Positions 8,320 to 16,738 of a stretch of DNA of 64,000 nt are shown here, piece by piece; position 1 is the stretch's first letter; the number at the start of each line of letters is the position of its first letter. Source of the DNA: Nocardia suismassiliense (GTDB lineage: Bacteria; Actinomycetota; Actinomycetes; Mycobacteriales; Mycobacteriaceae); contig NZ_LT985363.1 in the NCBI RefSeq assembly GCF_900269665.1, positions 1 to 64,000 on the forward strand, written 5' to 3'. Made by a program: the position numbers and the translations under genes. The notes beneath the pieces were generated by a model that was not told where the DNA came from, did no database searches, and saw nothing but the letters and a program-made list of their open reading frames with translations.

Positions 8320-9567
8320 TTGACTGTTGAGAGAGAAGCCTTTTCCGAAGCGGCGCCCAGCGGTTTCCGTGGTCGGCGCGTGTGTCTGTGGTCGGAGGAC
8401 TTCGCGGTAAACCCGCACCGCGCCTATCGAGAGATGCGGCGCCGTTTCGGCGCGCTGGCGCCTGTGGAGCTGGCGCCAGGCGTCCCGGCCACTCTGGTCA
8501 TCGACTATCACGTCGCCCTGCGAATCCTCAACGATCCGGATCATTTTCCTGCAGATCCGCGCACGTGGGAACGCGAAATTCCGTCCGACTGTCCGATCCG
8601 GCCCATGATGGAATGGCGTCCGAACCCCATTCGCAGCGCCGGCCATGACCACGAGCGCTACCGGTCGGCCGCGGCCGCAGCACTCGACCAGGTCGATCTG
8701 CACGGCTTGCACACCGTCGTCGAGAACATCGCCGTCGCGCGGATCAACTCGTTTTGCCTGGATGGGCACTGTGATGTGGTCCAACAGTATGCGTTACCCG
8801 TCGCCTTCGGCACTCTCAATGTCATTCTCGGTTGCACCCCTGAGATCAGCCAACGCGCGGCGACCGGGATGGCGGCGATGTTCGACACCACTGCTGATGC
8901 CACCGACGGCAACAGGATTCTGGCTGAGGCGCTGCTGGAACTCATCGCGGCCAAACGCCGCACACCGGGCGCCGACGTCACTAGCTGGCTTGCTCAGCAT
9001 CCTGCCGGGCTAGACGATGAGGAAATGCTGCACCAGCTGGTGTTGCTGTATGCCGCCGGAATCGGGCCTCCACAGAACCTGATCTTGAACACGCTGTTGC
9101 TGATGATGACCGACGACAGGTTCGCAGGCAACGTCCACGGTGGGAGTCTTTCCACTCGCGACACAATCGACGAGGTCTTATTCAGCGACCCACCGATGGC
9201 CAACTACTGCATCACCTATCCGCGGCAGCCGATCCTCATCGGTGACTTCTGGCTGCCGGCACACCAGCCAGTGTTGATCAGCATGGCCGCCTGCAACAAC
9301 GACCCGGCAATCCGGACCGACGACATCACCGGCAACCGGTCACATCTGGCGTTCAGCGCCGGCCCGCACGCCTGCCCTGCGCGAGAGCTGGGCCGTCTGA
9401 TCGTGCAGGACGCGCTCGATCAACTGTTGGACGCACTGCCGGAAATGACATTGGCGGTGCCTCAATCCGAGTTGCGTTGGCGGCCAGGACCATTCCATCG
9501 GGCGTTGTCCTCGCTACCGGTCACGTTCCCCAAGAGCCCACCGATCGATCTGGCCCACAATCCATAG
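8320..9567 (+). CDS. Cytochrome P450 lacking the ExxR motif (CYP157-like)
   Basis: 415 aa from a TTG start with AGGA upstream. The haem loop FSAGPHACPAREL (residues ~346-358) keeps the Cys ligand. The I-helix reads YAAGIGPPQN, without the usual Thr of AGxxT. The K-helix, where ExxR belongs, reads EVLFSDPPMANYCITYP, with no Arg three residues after the Glu. Absence of ExxR is known for the CYP157 family of streptomycetes. It aligns end to end with the P450 at 18660. It is followed 18 nt later by a canonical P450, the same order as CYP157-CYP154-type tandems. It probably acts as an oxidative tailoring enzyme or an altered-function P450; the substrate is unknown. Confidence 0.8.
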   Translation: MTVEREAFSEAAPSGFRGRRVCLWSEDFAVNPHRAYREMRRRFGALAPVELAPGVPATLVIDYHVALRILNDPDHFPADPRTWEREIPSDCPIRPMMEWRPNPIRSAGHDHERYRSAAAAALDQVDLHGLHTVVENIAVARINSFCLDGHCDVVQQYALPVAFGTLNVILGCTPEISQRAATGMAAMFDTTADATDGNRILAEALLELIAAKRRTPGADVTSWLAQHPAGLDDEEMLHQLVLLYAAGIGPPQNLILNTLLLMMTDDRFAGNVHGGSLSTRDTIDEVLFSDPPMANYCITYPRQPILIGDFWLPAHQPVLISMAACNNDPAIRTDDITGNRSHLAFSAGPHACPARELGRLIVQDALDQLLDALPEMTLAVPQSELRWRPGPFHRALSSLPVTFPKSPPIDLAHNP

Positions 9568-9585
9568 CGCAGACAGGAGATCTCG

Positions 9586-10812
9586 ATGGACATCCACTCC
9601 GACCCAATCGTCCTCGATCCCGAGGGTTCAGACATCCAGGGCGAAATAGCCCACATCCGAAAGCAGGGCCCGGTCACCCTGGTTGAGCTCCCGGGCGGGG
9701 TGCGGGCATGGTCTGTCGTCGACGCGGCGCTCCTCAAGAAGATCCTGTCCAGCGATGAGGTCTCCAAGGATCCGCGGCGTCACTGGCCGGCGTTCCAGAA
9801 CGGGGAGATACCCGCAGATTGGGAACTGGGCAACTGGGTGCAGGTCCCCAGCATGTTCACCGCGTATGGCGACGATCACCGCAGGCTGCGAAAAGCCGTC
9901 GCGCAGGCATTCACCCGCGGGCGCACCGCGGCCCTGGAACCTCGCATCAAGGAGATAGTCGAGGAGTTGCTGGCAAATTTGGAGGCCACGCCCCCTGGCC
10001 AGGTGGTTGATCTGCGCGAAGAGTTCGCTTACCCGCTTCCGATCCGGGTGATCAGCGAATTGCTGGGCGCACCCGAGCGCCTGAGCCAGCCTCTTCGGAA
10101 ATGCGTGGACAGCGTCTTCGACACCGGCGTCAGCAAAGAGACAGCAATGGCAACGCAAGAACAGATGATCGCGTTGCTTCAGGAGTTGGTCGCGTACCGA
10201 CGCGCGAACCCTGACCAGGACATGACCACCGCCCTGGTCCAAGCCGCTGACGACCCCGGAACCAACTTCAGCGAAGCCGAACTCATCGGGACGCTCTACC
10301 TGACCGTCAACGCCGGACACGAAACGACTGTCAGCCTGCTCGACCAAGCGATATACCTGCTGTTGACCCACCAGCAGCACCTCGCCGCCGCGTCCGAAGG
10401 CAGGCTGGACTGGGACCAGGTGATCGAGGAAGTCCTGCGGTTCGAGTCCCCCGCAGCACACGTGCCGCTTCGCTACGCGGTCAAAGACATCACTCTGGGC
10501 GGTGCAAGTATTGCCGCCGGTGATCCGATCCTCGTCTGCTACGCCGGAGCCAGCCGAGACCCCGCGGTCCACGGTGAGACCACCGACAGATTCGATCCCA
10601 CACGCGCCAGCGTCCGAGACCATATGGCGTTCGGGCATGGCGCCCACCACTGCGTGGGCGCGCCCCTCGCGCGGCTGGAGGCGCGGGTAGCCCTTCCGGC
10701 GATCTTCGCGCGGTTCCCGGCTATGGAGCTCGGTTCCGAGGAGCTCGGGACGACACCAGGGTTCATTTCGAACGGGCATCACCGGCTTCCAGTGCTGCTG
10801 AACCGCGCGTGA
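9586..10812 (+). CDS. Cytochrome P450 (canonical bacterial class I)
   Basis: 408 aa. The ATG has GGAGA upstream. All P450 landmarks are present: I-helix NAGHETTVSLL (residues ~244-254), K-helix EEVLRFESP with ExxR (~282), and haem loop FGHGAHHCVGAPLAR (~345-359). The length is normal for soluble bacterial P450s, which need ferredoxin and reductase partners; neither is encoded nearby, so host redox proteins must serve. It is in an operon with the ExxR-less P450 (18-nt gap). The MFTAYGDDHRRLRKAV region corresponds to the C-helix heme-propionate contact. It is a likely tailoring hydroxylase of the adjacent biosynthetic region; the substrate is unknown. Confidence 0.9.
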   Translation: MDIHSDPIVLDPEGSDIQGEIAHIRKQGPVTLVELPGGVRAWSVVDAALLKKILSSDEVSKDPRRHWPAFQNGEIPADWELGNWVQVPSMFTAYGDDHRRLRKAVAQAFTRGRTAALEPRIKEIVEELLANLEATPPGQVVDLREEFAYPLPIRVISELLGAPERLSQPLRKCVDSVFDTGVSKETAMATQEQMIALLQELVAYRRANPDQDMTTALVQAADDPGTNFSEAELIGTLYLTVNAGHETTVSLLDQAIYLLLTHQQHLAAASEGRLDWDQVIEEVLRFESPAAHVPLRYAVKDITLGGASIAAGDPILVCYAGASRDPAVHGETTDRFDPTRASVRDHMAFGHGAHHCVGAPLARLEARVALPAIFARFPAMELGSEELGTTPGFISNGHHRLPVLLNRA

Positions 10813-10946
10813 ACGGCCACGTGTTCGGATGAATGCGTTGTCTGCTTGCGCGCGCACTACAGGAGGACACCGCGACCCCCGCGGCGATTCTCTTATAGTC
10901 TTGTGCCTAGTTGTAGCTTGCAACAGTAGTTGAACGGGGCGTCCAT

Positions 10947-11882
10947 ATGACCGGTGTGGAGTATGAGAAAGAGAAGTGGAAGTCCCCTGCCAAAGATTCG
11001 GCAGGTGCCTGGGATACATACCTGAAAGACAGACAGGGATCGGTAGGTTTGGCTATCCACGCCGACGACTTCCGCTCAACGGCGTATGCACAGAGTGTCG
11101 GAAAATTGCAAATTGTCGAATTCACCACCAGCCCCCTCGACTACCGCCGCACCGCACGCAATATACGCGCAGACGGCGATGATCACAGCTTTCGGCTCCT
11201 CGTCCCGCTGCGTGGGCTCTTCAGGTTCGAGCAAGGTGATTCCAGGGAAATCTTTTACCCGGGCAAAGTCGGATTCTTCCGATGGAACGATCCCCTGTTT
11301 ATGACGCACGAGGAAGAGATCAGTTGCCTGATCCTTACTGTTCCCGAAAACTCGGTCGACGACAAACAGGCCGCCGACGCACCGCTCGCACTGGATGAGA
11401 GACGTCCCTTGGTGCGAGCGCTGAACACACAAGTTCGATTACTTGTCGAGACCACGGGATGGACGGCCGCAGATTACAGTGTCCAATTCTCCAGCGCGCT
11501 CATGCAACTCAACGGGGTACTCAACCCGTACCCAGAGGTCAAGTCCAGTACGCGCGCGTTAGAAGCTGAACGCGCACGACGTTTGATCGAACAGCACGCG
11601 CACGATACCAGCGTGACACCGGACGTTATCGCCGAGATGCTGGGTATTAGCGTCCGCACGCTGTACCGAGCATTTAAAAGAGCTGGCTACCCGTCACCCG
11701 GTGAGATCATGCGCACGGTCCGCGTCGAACGCGCACACCGGCGACTATCCGTCGCGTTGCCAGTCGATCTGGACAGAATCGCCTACGAGGCTGGATTCAG
11801 CTGCCCGGGTAGCTTCCGAAAAGCCTATCGAGCGCGCTACGGGCAAAGTCCATCTCAGGCGCGCGAACAGCTATTCAGCTGA
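10947..11882 (+). CDS. AraC-family transcriptional regulator
   Basis: 311 aa. The N-terminal part (~1-200) is a beta-rich sensor like the AraC-binding-like domain (FRLLVPLRGLFRFEQGD). The C-terminal double helix-turn-helix spans ~205-305: VTPDVIAEMLGISVRTLYRAFKRAG for the first HTH and IAYEAGFSCPGSFRKAYRARYGQSPSQAR for the second with the family signature. The upstream 134 nt carry a near-palindrome GTTG...CAAC at 10910-10924, a possible autoregulatory site. It sits between the P450 pair and the alpha/beta-hydrolase and is the best candidate for a local activator of the biosynthetic genes. The effector is unknown. Confidence 0.85.
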   Translation: MTGVEYEKEKWKSPAKDSAGAWDTYLKDRQGSVGLAIHADDFRSTAYAQSVGKLQIVEFTTSPLDYRRTARNIRADGDDHSFRLLVPLRGLFRFEQGDSREIFYPGKVGFFRWNDPLFMTHEEEISCLILTVPENSVDDKQAADAPLALDERRPLVRALNTQVRLLVETTGWTAADYSVQFSSALMQLNGVLNPYPEVKSSTRALEAERARRLIEQHAHDTSVTPDVIAEMLGISVRTLYRAFKRAGYPSPGEIMRTVRVERAHRRLSVALPVDLDRIAYEAGFSCPGSFRKAYRARYGQSPSQAREQLFS

Positions 11883-12067
11883 CGCGCTGGCAGATAACCT
11901 ACGAGGTCGTTGGACACACAACACCTCAGCTGGAACGCCGCGAACCGACTGGCGGCCGCGTGTCAGCGCTGCCGTTCCCGGAGGTGGCTGCATCCTCACG
12001 TCGCAACCGCGATCATCAGATTTCGCTTACAGAGATCGACGTCCACTTCGAACATCAGGACACCAGC

Positions 12068-12928
12068 ATGAAGTTGCGGACCAATGCCGTCTACCCAGCG
12101 GAGGCCGTACTCGTCACCAGCGAGATCGGGCCGCCGGATGGACAGCCTGTGCTTCTCAGCCACCCACTGCTGATGGGGCCGCAAATGTTCGAGCCACTGA
12201 TGGAGCGGCTAGCAGCGCGGGGCTACCGGGCGATCACCTGGAATCATCGAGGTCATGGCTCGAACACGCCCCCGAAAAGAGAACGCCATCCAGAGGTGAG
12301 CCTGACCCTGCTGACTGCCCAGGCAGCCGATGTAGTCAAGGGCCTGAACCTGCACAAACCGCACTTTGTCGGGCAGGGCCTAGGCGGCATGGTGGGACTG
12401 CGTTTGGCGGCATGGCGCCCCGATCTCATTGCCTCATTGACAACGATTGCCTCGTCGGCCGAGACCGAGCCCCACCGCGAAGCCATCACGTCGTTGGCCG
12501 ACCACATCGAAAAGCACGGAATGACAGGCGAACTCGACCTCGGATCGGGAACCACACCCGTGGTCAAGCTGCTCTCCCACGCCAGCTTCGGGGCATGGAC
12601 CCAGAACAACCAGCCGGAGCTGGTTACTGCATGGGAGCAACGATTTGCGCGACTGGCCCGGATAGCGCCCTCCATGCGCGCCTTCGCCGCGCGCGAGAGT
12701 GTCATCCAGGACCTGCACGGGTGCAGCGTGCCAGTGCTCTCCATCGCCGGCGCCGAGGATATCGTCTACCCTCCCCCCATCAGCGGGGCCGCGATCGCAA
12801 CCACCACTGGCGGGCAATATGTCACTATCGCTCGCGCCGGACACAGCGTGGCGCTGGAACAGCCCGACGCTGTCGTGAGCCACCTCGAGCACCAGTTCGC
12901 CAGTGCTGATCCGATCCATGGGTTCTGA
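12068..12928 (+). CDS. Alpha/beta-hydrolase fold protein with Gly in place of the nucleophile Ser
   Basis: 286 aa from ATG 12068 (AGGA upstream; the frame is open to 11960). The fold is clear: oxyanion region LLSHPLLMGPQMF (residues ~31), NHRGHG (~60), acid AGAEDIVYPP (~229) and catalytic-His context RAGHSVALEQP (~257). The nucleophile elbow reads VGQGLGGM instead of GxSxGG, so the catalytic Ser is Gly (codon GGC; AGC would be Ser). The protein may be a non-hydrolytic carrier, isomerase or binding relative, or an inactivated enzyme. Most of it resembles 3-oxoadipate enol-lactonase-type hydrolases. Confidence 0.7.
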   Translation: MKLRTNAVYPAEAVLVTSEIGPPDGQPVLLSHPLLMGPQMFEPLMERLAARGYRAITWNHRGHGSNTPPKRERHPEVSLTLLTAQAADVVKGLNLHKPHFVGQGLGGMVGLRLAAWRPDLIASLTTIASSAETEPHREAITSLADHIEKHGMTGELDLGSGTTPVVKLLSHASFGAWTQNNQPELVTAWEQRFARLARIAPSMRAFAARESVIQDLHGCSVPVLSIAGAEDIVYPPPISGAAIATTTGGQYVTIARAGHSVALEQPDAVVSHLEHQFASADPIHGF

Positions 12929-12968
12929 GCACGTACAGGACCGGTCCGCGCGCTTGTCGCGAAATCAC

Positions 12969-13487
12969 CTAGCCCGCAGTGATTAGTCTTGCGATGTCGC
13001 GTGAGCCGAGATCGACGACACCAGCATGGTTGGCAATGTCGCGGGCAAGGACGTGACGAAGGGTGGCGCTTGCCCCAGGATCGCCTTGCAGCGTCCGCGC
13101 CACGGTACGCATCCGCGCTCCCAGCTGGCTGAGGTTTTCAGCGATGGCGCGCACCTGGTGGGACGCAGTCGGAGTCCAGCGGCGGTGCACGTCGGCGGAG
13201 AAGAACCCTTTTTCCGCTATCGCCTTCCTTCCGAGGATCGTCTCTAGTTGAGTTGCCGCACTCGATGCGGCGAACCCGATTGCGGTGGCGTGAACTTCGT
13301 GGACTGCTTCACTGGCGGCGATCATCAGCGAGACGTGCGTGGTGGTGAGAAACGCGTCGTGCAGGCGTGCCGCACGGACCAACGGCGACCTTGCCCGACG
13401 GGGCCAAAATGACCAGGCCGAATCACCGATCGCCTGCTGAGCTTCGCGAATCCATTGCTGCGCGAGCTCGGCGTCACCGTCACTCAT
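12969..13487 (-). CDS. Hypothetical helical protein
   Basis: 172 aa from ATG 13487 (MSDGDAELAQQW); the frame extends upstream to 13628 but that part is shadow-like. The protein is almost entirely alpha-helical by composition. An RRARSPLVRAARLHDAFL segment (residues ~31-48) has a loose counterpart in the minus-strand gene at 56269, so the two may be distant relatives. There is no catalytic motif, signal peptide or TM helix. It converges on the alpha/beta-hydrolase gene and marks the start of a non-biosynthetic insert. Confidence 0.5.
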   Translation of the reverse strand: MSDGDAELAQQWIREAQQAIGDSAWSFWPRRARSPLVRAARLHDAFLTTTHVSLMIAASEAVHEVHATAIGFAASSAATQLETILGRKAIAEKGFFSADVHRRWTPTASHQVRAIAENLSQLGARMRTVARTLQGDPGASATLRHVLARDIANHAGVVDLGSRDIARLITAG

Positions 13488-13492
13488 GCTGG

Positions 13493-13750
13493 TCAGCCTA
13501 GCCGCGACCACCGCCCTGCCACACGCGCCGGGAGCATCCGGATGGCCACGCGCTGGTACAACGCCGCCGTCGACGCCCGCGGGGGTGAGGCGTCCACCGT
13601 GCCCCGTCCGGAAACCGAACTGCACCACCTGTTCGCCGTACGCGTCGCGACAACTACAGCGATCAAACCGCTACACCACAATGCATCCCACTCATGGAAA
13701 CCCTGGACCAACCCGGCGAGGGCATGAGCGGCGGCCAGCAGCAGTTTCAA
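13493..13750 (-). CDS. Small hypothetical protein, possibly secreted or membrane-associated
   Basis: 85 aa, ending 5 nt before the start of the 12969-13487 gene, which suggests an operon. The N-terminus MKLLLAAAHALAGLVQGF is hydrophobic and a second hydrophobic stretch LWCSGLIAVVVA follows (~residues 24-35). The second half is basic. Codon use is less regular than in its neighbours, so this could be a spurious frame. Confidence 0.3.
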   Translation of the reverse strand: MKLLLAAAHALAGLVQGFHEWDALWCSGLIAVVVATRTANRWCSSVSGRGTVDASPPRASTAALYQRVAIRMLPARVAGRWSRLG

Positions 13751-13962
13751 CGTGATCTATCCGCAGCCGCCGGTGGAGGCACTTCGGGCGTTGAGGACGA
13801 GCAGACAACGGTGCCCGGCCTACGTCTTTGCCTACAGAAAATGGGGGCGGTCACACGCCAAATGCGTTTAGGGACAACGTGTTTGCCGGAGTGGCTAGGG
13901 TGGACAGCAAGTAGGTCACGTGGCAAGACCCTGCCACGCGGTCAAGGACTTGGAGGACGAAC

Positions 13963-14193
13963 ATGCATCCCACGCCGACGCCACTGACCGAGGAAGCCGC
14001 GTTCGAAATTGCCCGCGGCATCCTCACCGAGCTCATCGCCTACACGGGCAGTCGCACCGACAGCCAACAATGGGCAGCGCGCCGGCAGGAATGGACACTA
14101 CGCCTGACCGCGCTCCAGGTGACGGATACAGCAGCAGTACAAGCCATCCTGCAGCACGACGGAGCCGAACTGGCCGCGATCAGCGCTGGCTAG
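13963..14193 (+). CDS. Putative antitoxin partner of the zeta-like toxin
   Basis: 76 aa (starts MHPTPTPLTEEAAFEIARGILTE). It is a small helical protein ending 2 nt before the zeta-toxin start, so the two are co-translated. Position, size and helical make-up fit an epsilon-like antitoxin, but no sequence family is recognised. A second helix QQWAARRQEWTLRLTALQVTD (residues ~35-55) is amphipathic. Assignment rests on context. Confidence 0.5.
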   Translation: MHPTPTPLTEEAAFEIARGILTELIAYTGSRTDSQQWAARRQEWTLRLTALQVTDTAAVQAILQHDGAELAAISAG

Positions 14194-14195
14194 CG

Positions 14196-15275
14196 ATGGC
14201 CCCCGCAAAGCCGAACAGCTCGAAATCGCTACTACCGGCACGGCGTGCACGGCAGATTTTCGACAAACAGATCGTGCCGATCCTAAGTCCTCAAATCCGG
14301 CCTCAGCGCGATCCGCGTCTCATCCTGCTCGGAGCCCAACCCGGCGCGGGAAAAACGTCTCTGGCCAGCATCATCGGAGAGAGTCTCGGCCCAGGCCGAC
14401 GGCCGGTCCTGCTCGATTTCGATGCTTTGCGCCCGTTCTATCCCGGTTATCAGGCCATCAAGCGCAGGATGGGACCAGACGGGGACCGGCTGGTCACCGA
14501 CGACGTCTACAGATGGCTGACCATGGCTTTCGACTACGTCCGCGCCCACCACTCGGACGTACTCGTCGAGCACACTATGGCGAACCCACAGCAGGTGGAC
14601 AACGTGGTGAAGAGGTTCGCCGATCCGCCGGAGAGCGGTGCGGCGCGGTATCGCGTCGAAGCCGCGTTCCTGGCGACTGCGGCGGCCGATTCGCGATTGG
14701 GAATGCTCGAGCGCTACCAACTCGCCTACACACACACCGGGCATGGGCGCCACCCCGGCGACAAACTCCACGATCAGCGCTACCACAGCGTGCTCGAGGC
14801 TGCCGACTGGCTTGACACCGATCCCCGCTTCGAGGCTGTCGCCGTCTACCGCCGTGGTGTGCGCCAGCCCATCAGCCGCAAAGTTCGAGACACCACAGGT
14901 ACGTGGTCACCTGATGTTGCTACCCGGCAGATCATGGCCACCGAACGAGCCCGACCATGGGATCTGGCTCGCAGCCAGCAATGGCTTAGTCTGCATGCAC
15001 GCCTGGTCGCCGCGGCGGACGCACAGTGGTTACCGTCGCTGGAACTCGCCTGGCAGGACGCGCAGCCACTGCTGGACCCCGCCGCACTTGTCGATGCGCC
15101 GCTCGACCAGCACGTGGCCGAAGTGTGGGAAGTCGCCTTCCAAGCACAGCCTCCTCCAGCGCACCGACCGCGGGGAAGTCACGATGCGGAATCGCATATC
15201 GCCGAAGCCGACGGCCTCAGCGACCAGGGACTCAGCGCCCCAGACGTATCCGGGCCCGATGGGGCAAGCATGTGA
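14196..15275 (+). CDS. Zeta-toxin family kinase
   Basis: 359 aa from ATG 14196; the frame is open further upstream but the preceding gene stops at 14193. It has Walker A LLGAQPGAGKTSL (residues ~43-55), then LLDFDALRPFYPGYQ (~75-89), equivalent to the zeta D.(F/L)R..(H/Y)P substrate segment, then VEHTMANPQQVDNVVKRF (~126-143) and a later arginine-rich lid. Zeta toxins phosphorylate UDP-N-acetylglucosamine and block wall synthesis when unneutralised. The C-terminal ~100 residues are an extension with low-complexity ends. It is a probable plasmid addiction module. Confidence 0.75.
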   Translation: MAPAKPNSSKSLLPARRARQIFDKQIVPILSPQIRPQRDPRLILLGAQPGAGKTSLASIIGESLGPGRRPVLLDFDALRPFYPGYQAIKRRMGPDGDRLVTDDVYRWLTMAFDYVRAHHSDVLVEHTMANPQQVDNVVKRFADPPESGAARYRVEAAFLATAAADSRLGMLERYQLAYTHTGHGRHPGDKLHDQRYHSVLEAADWLDTDPRFEAVAVYRRGVRQPISRKVRDTTGTWSPDVATRQIMATERARPWDLARSQQWLSLHARLVAAADAQWLPSLELAWQDAQPLLDPAALVDAPLDQHVAEVWEVAFQAQPPPAHRPRGSHDAESHIAEADGLSDQGLSAPDVSGPDGASM

Positions 15276-15534
15276 CCTTACAGCTTCGCCGTCGTCTATG
15301 GACGTTGGGAAGCCGGTCGGGAAACTCAACTTCGCACTCCGACGCCGGGCTGAGCCCGAAGCGTCTCGCCGAAAGTTGTCCAAATCCACCACCTCCCAAT
15401 CAGCTACTCATCCTCGGAGCGCGCGTGCGGGATTGGCGCGCAGTGATCCGATTTGAGCCAGCCCGAACTCGGGCGATATCGCCTCGGCCAGAGTCCGGTG
15501 CCCGCGATCGACCACGGTGAGGAGATACGGTTGA

Positions 15535-16530
15535 ATGACCATCACGCACCGACTACGACCCGAAAGTGCCACTGCACCAGTCGACTCGGGCCGAACAGGA
15601 GCAACAGTGATACCCCGCGTTCCGGAACCCGTTCGCACCACACCGAATCCGGCGGCCGCTGCGCGTTTGGCTGGGAAGTCTCGCGATGATGACGCGAGGC
15701 AGGTGCAGATGGCCTCCTTCGAGGTCATCTTGTGCTATCTGGACGAGCGGGCTGAGGACGCCCGGCGGTTCGTCGATGCCATCCGGGCTTGCCAGATAGG
15801 AACGAGCCGGTGGGGCATTGCCGTCGACGCGCAGATAGAGCTGCATCACCAGTTGATGGACAAAGCGGTGAAAGATACCGAGACGGCGCAACCATGGACC
15901 GATGTTGAGCTGATCCTCGGGCACCGCGCGACCGCTGAACAGGTGGCGCCGCCGGAGCTGACGGAGCAGGTGCTCGCCTCAGCCGAACGCTACGCGACGT
16001 TCGCCGCGGGCGACCGCCCGCCTCGCTACGAACCGCTGGACTTGGGACAGCGCGAGCTCGCCGCCAATCCCTTGCGTTATGACGACGTGAGCGAGCCCGA
16101 CTTCTGGGCGAGTGTGGGGTTGACCATGTGGCTGACCCGTCAACCCGCCGTCGCGCAGCAGCCGGTATTGCTGCGCGAATTGTTGCTGACCAACACCAGA
16201 TCGATGCAAGCCCTCGATGCCGGTGAAGAGCTGGTTGCGGTCAGTGACGACGAGGCGTGCAACCTGTTGCGCCTGGTGCTGGGCAAAGGCGTGCCAGCGC
16301 AGCCGACCAATGCCCCCCAGTTCATCGCGTTCTCTCTGGCGCGGCAATGGCTGACCGACCACGATGGTCGACCGAACTTCAAACAGCTCAAGCATCTACG
16401 CGCCCGCGTGCACGCTGAGCATGCCCGGCTGACCAGCGCGGGCCTGGGTGGACCTCTGACAGCGCCGGTCGAGGCATCCAACGCGATCAGCGGTGCCACA
16501 CGTAGACGAGGTAAGCGGAAACGTAAGTGA
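15535..16530 (+). CDS. Hypothetical protein
   Basis: 331 aa, no family recognised. The first ~45 residues are disordered in composition; a plausible internal start is ATG 15709 (MASFEVILCYLDERAEDARRF). The folded part is helical, with a WTDVELILGHRATAEQ segment (~residues 121-136) and a middle stretch rich in Leu/Thr (VGLTMWLTRQPAVAQQPVLLRELLL). The tail is strongly basic (RRRGKRKRK), consistent with nucleic-acid contact. It follows the zeta toxin after 259 nt and is closed by a strong terminator. Confidence 0.6.
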   Translation: MTITHRLRPESATAPVDSGRTGATVIPRVPEPVRTTPNPAAAARLAGKSRDDDARQVQMASFEVILCYLDERAEDARRFVDAIRACQIGTSRWGIAVDAQIELHHQLMDKAVKDTETAQPWTDVELILGHRATAEQVAPPELTEQVLASAERYATFAAGDRPPRYEPLDLGQRELAANPLRYDDVSEPDFWASVGLTMWLTRQPAVAQQPVLLRELLLTNTRSMQALDAGEELVAVSDDEACNLLRLVLGKGVPAQPTNAPQFIAFSLARQWLTDHDGRPNFKQLKHLRARVHAEHARLTSAGLGGPLTAPVEASNAISGATRRRGKRKRK

Positions 16531-16551
16531 GGCAGCAGGTTCCACAGAGAA

Positions 16552-16590
16552 CCGCCCCGTGAGTCCGGACAGTCAGACTCATCGGGGCGG
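16552..16590 (+). terminator. Hairpin terminator after the 15535 gene
   Basis: CCGCCCCG-T-GAGTC pairs with GACTC-AT-CGGGGCGG around a short loop. It is a GC-rich stem with one bulge, 21 nt after the stop codon, lying between convergent transcription units. There is no clear U-tract, as is common in actinobacteria. Confidence 0.6.
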
Positions 16591-16738
16591 CTGGGGTTGC
16601 CAACGCCTGGTTCGGGCGTGGTACCGCGCTGTTGCCTGCTGTGCTGGTGCGTGGTGGCGGCACCGGGGTGGGCCGGGGCTATCCCGGATGCAGCATCGGT
16701 CAGGAATCTGTCACTGAGCGGTGTGTAGTGGCGCGGGG

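Noticed and set aside
8320..10812. A conservon (cvn) operon because of the CYP157-like/canonical P450 pair
   Set aside because: No histidine-kinase-like, roadblock, DUF742 or GTPase gene accompanies the P450s.
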